From assembly GCA_964422855.1 (NCBI GenBank), contig CAYRCS010000004.1, forward strand, positions 1 to 40,450: a stretch of 40,450 bases of DNA, given 5' to 3'. Source of the stretch: CAZEYI01 sp964422855 (GTDB lineage Bacteria; Patescibacteriota; Gracilibacteria; Absconditabacterales; Absconditicoccaceae). The number at the start of each line of letters is the position of its first letter. Positions within the stretch are counted from its first letter, which is position 1. Positions 30,286 to 40,450 of this stretch are shown one piece after another. The notes below the pieces were generated by a model. That model saw only the letters and a list, made by a program, of their open reading frames with translations. It ran no database searches and was not told the DNA's origin. A program made the translations under genes and the position numbers.

Positions 30286-32291
30286 ATGAACAAAAAAATT
30301 GTATATAGTTTTATATCATTACTCTGCGTCCTCTGTGGGATAGGGTTTTGATATACTCAATATATCGATCTAGATAACAATGTCTTCCAAGGATTTAATA
30401 GTGGAATACAAAACAACTTCTCTTCACTCCTCTGGCAATACGGAGGCAATATGTTTGTCGGTGCTGCGTATTGGAATAATCCTCTCACTGTAAGTGCACA
30501 AACAGTTACTGTGTGATCGCAAACGATCACCGGTTGTACACAACAACTCAGAGGTTTGTATTTCAACAATCAGAGATGATGGAGAATGTGGCCACTAGAT
30601 GCTCAAAGTCTGGCAGCAATGCAAGCTATTGATAGCTCGTATAACAACCTAACACTCACATGAGGGCTATACACCAACTGTGCAGGAGTTACACAAACCA
30701 ACGTCTACGGTTATATCCAACACAATCGATCAGGAACTTTGTTCCATTTGATAGCTGGTGTAAACTACAATCTCTCAAATAATACTTATACCAGTGCATT
30801 TGATAGCTCACTACAATTTAACAATCTATCAGCACAAGGACATCTGTTTGATCCTTTGGGTGGCATTGCTGCGATTACAAGTATCGTCAATGCTACAGGA
30901 TTTAATGCATGGTTCCAATTCCCGAGTCTATATACTAACACAATATCCAATGAAGCTTATGTCTATGCTACCGAACCAGCATGATTTGTCTTTGGTGGAG
31001 ATACACAAGGGACATTCTGAGGAACGATGAATACCTCTGCTCTTGCAAGTATACTCATAACCCCAGGCGATGGAGTCAAAACAGTACAAGCGACATTTAC
31101 GAGTCTGGGTAATGGACAAGTCGATGGCCATGTTGCATATCTGACACTCGATACAGTCAATCCTTCTATTAGCATACAAATGCCAAGTATCTCGGGATAC
31201 GTCTATACAGGCAACACAGGACAATTCTTGTGGTCAGGATCTGATGTAAATGGCATCACGTGATACTATAGTTATATCACCAATGCAGCAAACAATATCG
31301 TAGCATCTACACAAGGTACTCCAACAAGCTGGACTGTAAACACGCTTGGTAATGGTAACTATACACTGCGTGTACAAGCATATGATGCAGCATGAAATAC
31401 TGCATTCACAGGCAAGGCATTTAGCATTACAGGATCAACCAATAATATCACAGGATTTGCATTACCAAGCATACTAGATTTGGATGATGCAGATATTGAT
31501 ACTGTCTATACATCTGAGCCTATATTTATCACCAATGTACCAGGAAGTTACTTGGCACAAGTGACGGGCTGAGTGTTAGTGATCAATGGTGAAGCTGTAG
31601 GTACTACCTGATATGTTATAAATGGTGATGTGGTTGAAATCGAGCTCATATCTAGTGATGATTATGAGGAAACTGTGACTGCTACACTCACGATCAACAA
31701 TCTGACTACTCTCTTCTCGGTAACAACTATCGAAGAAGGCGACGAACCAAACCCAGATGATTACTGTGAACGCAGATCAGTGTACTTGATATTACTCCAT
31801 GCATTTAGCAATGTCTATGAAGGCAACACGCCAAGACTTATCAATATCTTGGATCTCATGCTTGATATGATCAATGATACCATCGATGAACTCGTCGATG
31901 ATGGCGAAGATGAGGATGCTGATAAGTTACAATGTTTCGGAGAGATCGTGGATGATTACTTGATAGATCTGAGAAGTGATAATGATGATAATATGACCGA
32001 ACGAACCTATACTGCGCCAAACGGTAAAGTATATAAGATACAATATCTCGAAGACAGAAAAGTCTATACATCACCTGACTTCAAGTCTCCTAAGTTCTAT
32101 ATATCATATGAAACTTTGACCAAACTCATTGATAAAAATAATCCGAAGAAATCTGTCTGGGATCATACGACTCTCGATATAAGCTTCGCAGCAGTGACTG
32201 TCACTGCTCCAAACGGCAAGACCTTCAAGGTCCAGAAGACCAACAAATGATTTATGTCATATAATTTTATCAATCCTAAGTACTTCCCATC
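30286..32291 (+). CDS. Exported surface protein with Ig-like domains and the shared C-terminal module, cut by a sequence gap
   Basis: At least 668 residues, running open into the N gap. A signal peptide (IVYSFISLLCVLCGIGFGYT) precedes a beta-rich region (about 30-390) with an Ig-like stretch (TVNPSISIQMPSISGYVYTG, loosely). The C-terminal module has three parts. Part one is a DDADIDTVYTSEPIFITNV Ig-like domain (about 399-490). Part two is an acidic helical domain (VYEGNTPRLINILDLMLDMI, about 495-570). Part three is two APNGK repeats with (S/Y)xDF-type centres (from about 575 and 640). The same order occurs in the next protein. By alignment with that protein, only about 13 residues and the stop are missing. 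About 11 TGA glycines occur. Confidence 0.82.
32011..32291 (+). repeat. APNGK/SPDF C-terminal repeats of the first surface protein
   Basis: Two coding repeats: TAPNGKVYKIQ with YTSPDFKSPKFYIS, then TAPNGKTFKVQ with a more divergent centre, cut by the gap. They correspond to the repeats at 36891-37235. Confidence 0.75.
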
Positions 32292-32391
32292 NNNNNNNNN
32301 NNNNNNNNNNNNNNNNNNNNNNNNNNNNNNNNNNNNNNNNNNNNNNNNNNNNNNNNNNNNNNNNNNNNNNNNNNNNNNNNNNNNNNNNNNN
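32292..32391. other. Assembly gap of 100 N
   Basis: Exactly 100 N, the usual placeholder for a scaffold gap of unknown length. It falls just before the predicted stop of one surface protein gene and shortly before the start of its paralogue. Confidence 0.97.
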
Positions 32392-32456
32392 AAAATTTGC
32401 AATTTTTGGCTTTTGGCATTATAATTATGATAGTTTTTATGTGTTTATACACAGCC

Positions 32457-35400
32457 ATGAACTTCGTCAAAAATCATCTTAAAGTTTTATTTGGAGCGTT
32501 TGCACTTGGTCTAATAGGCTTGGCAACAAGTGTTTTTGCTATCAACTGGAGCAATACACAGTTTATCGACTCTGCATTTTGGGCACAAAACCCAACATCA
32601 GGCGATATCGTCGCTGCGTTGTTTGGAAGTAATCCACTTTCTCCTACTACTACTGCATACCAACAAAATTGGGATACAAACAGCTGTCTCGGAGGTTCTG
32701 CTATTACAGTCCAATATGTCGGGACCAATAGCCTTCCTCTCCAACTCAATCCAAACACTATCTATGTCCTCACAGGCAATCAAGCGCTTACTGGTGAAGT
32801 TACTTTCTTGGGTTCATGTATCGCTTTGATCTCAAGTGGTGGACAATATGGTTTGACTAAAGGTACAAGTGGCGTTCTTGGTATCAACAATGCTATGCTC
32901 TATACAAACAATGCGTCCAAGATAATTATTGATGGTGTGTCGATCAATGGTTACGATGCATCACTCAATGCTAATTTTGGACTGTATATCAACTCAGTAA
33001 ATGCAAAAAACTTTACTATCAACAATGTTTCGGGTACGCGATCAAATAGTGCTGATGTATACGTGGATAGTAATGCCTCATATATCAGTATATACAATAG
33101 TGTCTTAGGTTCTAACTCTCTAAGATGATTTGATGCGATCCAAGCAAATAAAATTGTGATGAATAATGTAGAGATATATAGATCAACTGCCAATGCGATG
33201 AGACTCGATGCCACATCAGGTGTGGTTATCACAAATAGTCGTTTCCATGATAGCTCAGCAGATAACATCTACTTGGACGATGCTGACGATATCCTATTCA
33301 ACAATATCCAATCATACAACAACCTCAGTAACTCATCTATCACCATATCCAATGGATCAAATGGAGTAAGTTTGAACAACAGTATGATATACAATTCTCC
33401 TGGTGATGGTATCAATATAATAAACAGTGCTTCGGTACTTATCCACAATACCGCATCAACATCCAATACTGTAAATGGTATTTCTATCAACAATGGCGTG
33501 GATGTTATACTCAGCAAATCAATGATATATGCTAATAGAAACTGGTGAGTAGAAACTTCTAACAATGCTAGCGTATGATATTATAATAACAATCAAATCT
33601 ATTCTAATAAAAATGGCGATCTCAATATTGCTCCTTTGACACAATTTGGAACAGGACTATCAACAGATACATTAGTAGCCGGCCTATCTTGGTCAAACGG
33701 CTCTGTAGACCAAACGGCCCTAGACTATGGATGCTACAGAAGATCTTATCCACAGTGACTTATAACAAGTCTTTCTAATGATTGTACAGACGATGGATAT
33801 CAATCATGGACTCCTATAGTAGCTAAAAATACTACACTATTTGGAGAACTTACTCCATTACAAATCCAAGCCGTACACTATTATCCTACTCCAAATAATC
33901 TTGTGCTCTATGCTGGTGGATTGTATAATACAAATCTCCATATAGCTGATAGCTATAGTTTTGGTGGTAGATTGACTGCTACTGGCGGATCAAATTATCA
34001 AGACAATCCTCGATGGTATACTACAGGTAACCAACTGGTATTATATAGTAGTGAAGCAACAAACTATGTCATCGCAGGTGACTTGATGCAAACATATACT
34101 GGCACAGTCAATGGTTCTACAACTATCACTATCCAATGGTCTACTGGTGATGGACTCAAAGTAGTAACGGGATACTATTATACTGGTACCAAACAATCTC
34201 CACTCTATAGAGTTATCAGATACTATGATACAACAGCTCCATCTATACCCGTGAACACAACTCCAGTAAATAGCGGTACTTTTGTAGGTACAAGTGTCCA
34301 ATTACTATGGAATGGGTCTCCTGGCGATATGATAGGTGCTGCTGGTAGTTCAGGATTTTATCGACAGTTATCTACCAACTCTGGATTTACTACCATAGTA
34401 CAATCTGGTACTGGAGACAATTCAAACTTTGTCAACCTATCTGGTCTCTCACAGACAATTTATTACCGAAGAGTAAGAGCATTTGATCATTTGTGGAATA
34501 CAAGTGCACGAAGTACAGGTACGATGTTCCAGTATGCTTTCTCTGGATTTACCGTATCGGTACCAAACGCAAATAATTTGAATGCAAATAGTGCCAACAA
34601 TGTCTCTATCTCATTATATGATACATCAAACAATCTCCTCTCTGGATACAATGGTACTGTAGCATGGAGTATTACTGGTGTAACTACACCTCCAAATCCT
34701 CCATACAATACATTTACTATCCCGGCAACGAGTGGATTGATGTCCAATCCAAGTGGGATATATACTTTTGCAAATGGACTCAATATCACCTATCCTGGGC
34801 AATACCAACTCACTGTATACGATGTCAATAATCCAGCTATTAGTGGATCAGTTATCGTGACAGTCTATGGCGTCTTGCCAAGTTCTTTGTCTGGATCTAT
34901 AAGCGTAACTCCACAATATTCCGCTGGACCATTTACCGTTAATTTAGCAACCAATATAGATGCAAATTATACACTGACTGGTCCATTTACTACTATGAAT
35001 GGTACACTCAATACAACTGCGTCACTTCCTACTGCTTTCAATACAGTTGTGAATGGATCATACACACTCAATGTTGCGTATACAACAGGATTCTACGTGT
35101 ATACAGCCAGTACAAATGTGATACTGGATACAGTCCCTCCTACGGTGACTGTTGTAAGTCCTAGCTCTGGATCTACTCTATCTGGTTCTATGGTCACTTT
35201 CACATGGACTGGATCAGAGTTTGGTACGCCAAGCTTTAGTGGATACAATATTACTGTCACCGATGGTACTACTGTCGTCCAACAGACTGGCTATGCAGCA
35301 CAGAGTATGACGCTCACACTTCCTAATGATGGTGTACGAACTATCACCGTAACTGCTATCGATCAAGCCGGCAATACTACTACAGCCGCAAGTACATTTA

Positions 35401-37238
35401 CTGTGGATACCACAGCTCCAAGCATCACAAATCCATATCCTTCACAAAATACTCTTAGTGTGACTCCATTTAATTTTGGATGGACCAATGTTGATAGTGG
35501 ATGATTTAATTATGCTATGATAACTTTGTATGACAACGATGGCAATATTGTTGCAGGTCCTGCGACAAGTTATGGTACATCAGTAAACTTGAGTACCAAT
35601 CTCGGTCTCAGTACCTTGCCAAATGGCATCTACCAATGGACGCTTACTACCTACGACAATGCAGGCAACAGTACCAATGGAGGACCATATATATTCACGG
35701 TATTGCAACCTGTATCTCTTGGACAAATAGCAGGCGTTATGGACTTTACGAGTTTGTTTGGTACGGTCGTACAAAGTGGTAATACCTACTATACTAATAC
35801 AACACAACTCCAAGCTATCTTGGCTTCAAATATGGCTACTACAGTAAGTATCAATGGAAACTTGAGTCCTACTATTATAGGGTTCAATCTCTTTACGCCA
35901 TTCCCATACGGTGTACAAGCTATCCAACTTACTGCAGGAGATGGACTCAAAAATCTTACTGCACTCTTTACTGCGGGAGTGTTAACTCCATTCTCAACCG
36001 TAAAATCAGTCATATTGGATACGATATCTCCTACAAATCTTACGCTGCTCTCACCTGCAAATGGTGGTACCGTGACTGGTACATTTACACTTGATTGGTC
36101 TGATGCTGTGGATAGTGGTGCTGGCTTATCTGGATATATATATCATATAGATAACAACAGTAGCTTCTCATCTATCGATGTATCTGGTAGTACTGTGAAT
36201 TCTACTATCAATCTGACAACTGGTGGACTCACTACTGGTACATATTACTGGAGAGTCCGTGCATATGATAAAGTATCAAATATGATAACAAGTGATACTG
36301 GATCATTTATTGTAGGTACTACAACTGTGATATCTACAGATACAACTGCCAATGATTTCGAGTTTGATGATATCGATGATGCAGACTTGGATGAAAGTTA
36401 TACATCTGATGAGATAACAGTGAGTGGACTTGGTAGTGGTATACAAGTATTGGCCAGCGTCACTGATGGAGTTTTGTTTATCAATGGTAGCGTCGTAGGT
36501 ACGACTGGTATGGTCGACAATGGTGATGATATAGAGGTTGAAATGATATCAAGTGATGAAGAAGATGAAGAAGTTTCTACAACTCTCTCTATCGGATCTG
36601 TATCTGATGAATGGAATATAACAACTGATAATAGTAATAGTGATGACAGTGATCTTTCAAGAGGTGAAAGATTGCAATTGGCTCTTATATTTGATCTCTT
36701 GGTGGATACCTACGAAGGTAATCCAAGTAGAGCGCTTGCATTCTTCCAAACATTGGAAAATGCTATCGAATCTCTACTCGACGACAATGATCTATCTAAT
36801 GGTGAAGAACAATCATTGGAATACTTCTTGGAACTTATACAGGACTATATCGATGATGAATTTGATGGTGTAGAAACAGTACTTATCTATACAGCACCAA
36901 ACAACAAGAAGTATAGAGTAGCCTTTGATGAAACCAGAAATGCATACTATTCTCCTGACTTCATCAAGCCTGCATACTTTGATACCAAGGAAGCATTTGC
37001 ATCATACATCGATAGACAAAATCCTGGATCCAAAGCAGGTAAATGGTCTGATGGAGAACTCGTCGATGGTAGTGATGGCACACCAAACTTGGGCACAAAT
37101 GTGATCGTTGCACCAAATGGCAAAGTATACAGAATAGTGAAATCTGGTAATCTATGGACGTCTCCAGACTTCCAAACACCAAGAACTTTTGCGAGCGAAA
37201 ATGAATTGAGAAACTTTATTATAGCAAATAATCGTTAA
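32457..37238 (+). CDS. Giant exported beta-helix and Ig-repeat surface protein
   Basis: A 1593-residue protein. A signal peptide (about residues 1-28, ending SVFA) is followed by a right-handed parallel beta-helix (about 130-370) with many Asn-rich rungs such as ITNSRFHDSSADNIYLDD and INNGVDVILSKSMIY. A string of Ig/fibronectin-like domains runs from about 590 to 1290, each with DTTAPSI or DTVPPTV starts and YYWRVRAYD-type strands. The shared module ends it: FDDIDDADLDESYTSDEI (about 1300), an acidic helical domain (VDTYEGNPSRALAFFQTL, about 1417) and two APNGK repeats (from about 1479 and 1551). Only five TGA codons serve its well over 100 glycines. Beta-helices often bind or cleave polysaccharides; the role is inferred. 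The start is MNFVKNHLKVLFG. Confidence 0.88.
36891..37235 (+). repeat. APNGK/SPDF C-terminal repeats of the giant surface protein
   Basis: Two coding repeats: TAPNNKKYRVAF with YYSPDFIKPAYF, then VAPNGKVYRIV with WTSPDFQTPRTF. Each ends in a short helix with N-x-N or RQNP. The second repeat closes the protein. Confidence 0.8.
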
Positions 37239-37266
37239 TAGTATCTTATCAACTCACGTGATAAAT

Positions 37267-37296
37267 ATAAAAGCCCTCCGATTGGAGGGCTTTTAT
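37267..37296. terminator. Bidirectional terminator between the surface protein gene and gatB
   Basis: AAAAGCCCTCC / GGAGGGCTTTT with a GATT loop. It has T runs in both directions and nearly repeats the terminator at 18710-18736. Confidence 0.87.
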
Positions 37297-38735
37297 TATG
37301 CTAATAATTTCTGGAGAATATCTTGGACTTGTTGAGGCTTAGCCTTGCCGGCAGTTTGTTTCATAACTTGGCCTGTAAAAAATCATATCGTGGTAGTCTT
37401 GCCTCCTTTGTATTGAGCAACAATATCAGGGTTGGCGTCCAATACAGTCTGCGCAATAGCAGCAATCTCATCATCGGACAATCCTGGCGCATCAAATCAT
37501 TTCTCGCGGACTATATCCGCTGCATCTTGGCCTGTTTGCAACATAACAGCCAATACTTCTTTGGCCTGATTGTCGTTGATAGTACCACTATCTGCGAGTG
37601 TACAAAATGCGATGAATTTGCTACGATCAAAGGATAGTTGCTCTAGTGTAATTAATTGTTCTGTGGTGAATGCAGCAATAGGTCCGGTGAGCCACTTTGC
37701 AATGGTCTTGGGCTGGACACCATCTGCGATACAAGCAAGGAAATAATCCAAAACTGCTTTGTCTCCAATGAGCGCGTTGATATATTCTTTGTTGAATCCA
37801 TATTGTTCTTTGCAGGTGCGGATGATATGATGAGGAATTTCTATCTTCTGTGTATCCAACCAAGCGAAATCACTGGGCTGTAATTGCAATGCTGGGAGAT
37901 CTGGTTCTGGGAAATAACGGTAGTCTAAGTTGTCGGATTTTTTTCTCATAAGATAACTTTCCCCCTTGGCGTCGTCCCAACCTCTCGTCTGTTGTTCGAA
38001 GGATTCACCTGCATCATAGAGCGCTGCTTGTCTGGCATATTCGACCTCTACTGCTCTACGCACCGCACCAAAGGAATTGATGTTTTTGAGTTCTACTCTC
38101 GTGCCCAAAGGCGCTGCATTATCTGGACGGATAGAGATGTTAACATCCACTCTCATCTGTCATTTCTCCATATCGGCATCACCAATATCGTTGTATCTGA
38201 CTATCCTCTGGAGTTCTTTGAGAAATTCATTTACCTCGTCGATCGAGCTAAAATCTGGACCTGTAACTATCTCGACCAATGGTGTGCCAGCGCGATTAAA
38301 GTCTAATAATGCACTTCCCTGATCATGGATCATCTTGGCCGTATCGGTCTCTATGTGTGCCTGTCTGATGCTGACGGTATGCTCTGTCGTGAAGTTATCT
38401 GTGTAATATGAAACCTTTCCGTCTGTATTGGTGGGACTGAAAAATTGTGTGATCTGATAGCCCATCGGGAGATCTGGATAGAAGTATGATTTTCTATCAA
38501 AACGTGAAATAGAATTGATCGTACAAGCTAATGTTTTGCCTAAAACCATGGCTTTCTCTAAGCATTCTTTACTCAATACAGGCAAGGCGCCTGGCTGGCC
38601 TGTACAGACAGGACAGACGTGGGTATTTGGGAGGAGATTATCGAAGTTTTGGATATTTTGACATTGGCAAAAAAGTTTGGTAGCGGATTTGAGTTTGATA
38701 TGAATTTCAAGTCAGACGGTCATCTGTCGGGACAT
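37296..38735 (-). CDS. gatB: Aspartyl/glutamyl-tRNA amidotransferase subunit B
   Basis: A 479-residue protein at the usual GatB length. It shows TVGLEIHIKLKSATKLFC at the N-terminus (TGA at the invariant first glycine), HVCPVCTGQPGALPVLS (zinc Cys pair), DFNRAGTPLVEIVTGPD (about residues 143-159), DMEKGQMRVDVNISIR (TGA at the glycine) and RVELKNINSFGAV. The C-terminal tail domain that contacts tRNA ends in QVQDILQKLLA. With GatA and GatC it makes Gln-tRNA-Gln and Asn-tRNA-Asn. The start MSRQMTVGLEIH was chosen at 38735. gatC lies 14 kb away and gatA outside the window. Confidence 0.96.
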
Positions 38736-38790
38736 GGTAGGACAATATGCATACAAAAAACTGTTCGTACTGTAACAAATCGAGCTGCAA

Positions 38791-39387
38791 TTACAAGATA
38801 GCATTGCCTGGATCTAAGGATACTATTTGCTGGCGCAGACTATCAGCATATCCAGTATTTATGGTAATACTAAGCTTTTGTGTGAGGAGATCACTGCTCT
38901 GTTGAGATACCTGGGCTTCGTATTGTTTGCATAATTGCATAACTTTGGGGAGGGTGTCGTAGCTGATAGCAACAGACAAAGTCTGGATACTTTCCTGCTG
39001 AATAATAGGGACATGTGTCAGTGTCTGCTTGGCACAATCGCCATATGCTCTCATCAAACCTGGCGCACCCAGCATCGTGCCACCAAAATATCTCACGACT
39101 ATCAACAGAATATTATCAAATCACGATCTTTGTAGAGCCGACAATATTGGTTTGCCCGCTGTTCCAGAAGGTTCTCCGTCGTCTGATGATTTGATGAGTC
39201 ACCCGATGTGATAGGCATAACAGTGATGCGTCGCATCGATATATCTGTTGCGGACTTCGTCTAATCTGCCTTTCACATCGTCTTTGCTGTGTACGACAAA
39301 AATGAGACCGATAAATCTCGATCATTTGACGAGTTGGATCTCATGTATAAAGCCGGATTGAGGTGTGGTGGTGAAGAGTTTTTCCAT
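38791..39387 (-). CDS. yigZ: YigZ/IMPACT family protein
   Basis: A 198-residue protein. The N-terminal IMPACT (UPF0029) domain includes SRFIGLIFVV, a HHCYAYHIG-like strand and the signature SSDDGEPSGTAGKPIL (about residues 68-83), followed by VVRYFGGTMLGAPGLMRAYG (about 97-116). The C-terminal half (from about 125) fits the DUF1949 domain. The cellular role is unsettled; the eukaryotic relative IMPACT regulates Gcn1. TGA encodes glycine three times, including IGG-LIKSS. It is transcribed in the same direction as gatB with 55 bases between. Confidence 0.93.
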
Positions 39388-39401
39388 AGCAAAAGTATAC
39401 A

Positions 39402-39428
39402 AAAACCCTGTCGCATTGACAGGGTTTT
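39402..39428. terminator. Terminator of the last minus-strand gene
   Basis: AAAACCCTGTC / GACAGGGTTTT with a five-base loop. It lies 18 bases past the stop of the exported orphan gene and upstream of yigZ. Confidence 0.85.
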
Positions 39429-39446
39429 GTGTATGATGGCTTGAAA

Positions 39447-40358
39447 CTATTTGTTTTCGATAGTTGCATCTTTTGCTTTCTTGTCGATCATCTTCTTGAT
39501 CTGATCATATTTAGCTTGTAGTATTTTCCAGTAGAATAATTGTCCTATAACCTTTCTCTGGAGATCAGTCTTGTCTATAAATTCTTTTTTGTCTCAGGTT
39601 CCAGTTGTGTTGACTTTGTTGAAATCAAGTTCTACGATTCCTCCTTTGAGTGAACCAACACTATCTTTTTCCATTTTTACATAATAGTTGTTAATAGCTG
39701 GATTTTCTGTTTTGAATGTCCCCCATGATTCTTTGGTAGGAAACCAGATCTTGATCTTACCGCTTTTTAGCAAACCTTGAGCATCTTTGAGTGAATTATC
39801 AAATGTCTTTTTGATAATACTTGTTTGATCCCTGTACTCCTCACCCAATCATTCGACGTATGATGATGGAATATTGATAGGGAATTTTATTTTATTGGAA
39901 ATAATATTTATATCTTTGGTTTCATAATCTACCAATTGTGTAGACAAGCCATCGGCTAATGTTTTATATGTTGCACTTCCATCACCATAGAGCAAGAAAT
40001 CTAAAATATTGTTTTCTTGTAATCCTTTCATGAGATATGCTTTAAATGTTGTATGATCTACCACAAGAGTTGGGATCAATTTTACCATATAATCAATTTC
40101 ATCATGCAGCATATTTACCACAGCACCTGGACTCATATCATAAGTTTTTCCTGTTTCTTTCGTGAGATCATCTTTTTTCAAATTCTTTTCGTATGTTTTT
40201 TCATACTTATCCAAATGTTTGGCATCGAAATTTTTGCCTACGGTCTGAGCGTCGACATTTGTAGCAAGAAGTGCAGCCAAAGCAGTTGCTAAGGCAATAT
40301 TTCTTCCTGTTTTGCTTCCTGATGATGGAGAAGCTGAATTTTTTTCTACATTATTCAT
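39447..40358 (-). CDS. Exported orphan protein
   Basis: A 303-residue protein. A polar N-terminus (about residues 1-18) is followed by a hydrophobic stretch (NIALATALAALLATNVDA) that looks like a long signal peptide or anchor ending in VDAQ. The rest is soluble, lysine- and aspartate-rich and mixed helical/strand, for example YEKTYEKNLKKDDLTKETGK near 55 and KKTFDNSLKDAQGLLKSGK near 190. I recognise no family. Two TGA glycines (VEGLGEE, TTGTGDKK) join what would otherwise be three pieces. It has its own promoter and terminator, so it is a single-gene unit. Confidence 0.7.
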
Positions 40359-40388
40359 GATACCATGTAATGGGTAAAATCATATCTA

Positions 40389-40417
40389 ATTATAGTATAT
40401 TTTGTGTTTTTTTGCAA
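40389..40417 (-). promoter_or_regulatory. Sigma-70 promoter of the exported orphan gene
   Basis: On the minus strand TTGCAA (40412-40417) and a perfect TATAAT (40389-40394) are separated by 17 bases. The transcript would begin about 25 bases before the ATG at 40358. Confidence 0.7.
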
Positions 40418-40450
40418 ATTTTGATGGACTTTTTTGTCTAATTGAAAAGG

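Noticed and set aside
1..40450. TGA read as tryptophan (code 4) or selenocysteine
   Set aside because: The TGA sites align with glycine in conserved families, Trp is encoded by TGG in the same genes, and the sites are far too numerous for selenocysteine.

Overview
The window comes from a Candidate Phyla Radiation (Patescibacteria) bacterium that reads UGA as glycine (genetic code 25), so Gracilibacteria (BD1-5) or Absconditabacteria (SR1). Nearly every long gene is interrupted by in-frame TGA, and these fall on glycines that are invariant in well-known families: AhcY AEG-RLVNLG, EF-G GGVIP, MetG STG-VDE, GatB DMEKG, methyltransferase motif I DIGCGTG, and M50 LQGRLTPNP. All gene ends given here use only TAA or TAG as stops. 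I cannot separate the two phyla from this stretch. No tRNA, rRNA, CRISPR array, insertion sequence or prophage was seen, and no stretch over 300 bases lacks a gene.

Layout. 1-1763: the end of a PriA-like helicase gene, a small membrane protein, a DedA-family membrane protein and a GerMN-domain lipoprotein. 1873-6306: a compact type IV secretion-like block made of a VirB4-type ATPase, a polytopic membrane protein and a secreted-then-membrane protein with three tandem pilin-like hairpins. 6383-10415: SecG, a peptide-binding protein, a site-2 protease homologue and release factor RF1. 10491-11247: two small orphan genes. 11325-16362: metG, cutA and a three-gene minus-strand operon of UPF0489 protein, adenosine-kinase-like PfkB protein and AhcY, which would recycle S-adenosylhomocysteine. 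16440-20867: a methyltransferase, an HD hydrolase, an S51 peptidase, an S4 RNA-binding protein and fusA.

21047-25304: a 787-residue orphan protein with RelA/SpoT-like motifs, gatC, a secreted M23-family protein with an altered metal site, and a Nudix hydrolase. 25347-37238 is a cell-surface locus. A PKD-type membrane-anchored protein is divergent from three large exported proteins: one with YadA-head-like glycine repeats, and two multidomain proteins that share the same three-part C-terminal module. A 100-N scaffold gap cuts the first of these two just before its predicted end. 37296-40358: gatB, a YigZ/IMPACT protein and an orphan exported protein.

The most unusual material is the surface locus (shared C-terminal module, extreme and uneven use of TGA glycine), the triple pilin-hairpin protein, and the RelA/SpoT-like orphan. 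Start codons generally lack a Shine-Dalgarno sequence and sit in A/T-rich contexts, while several promoters look like ordinary sigma-70 sites.
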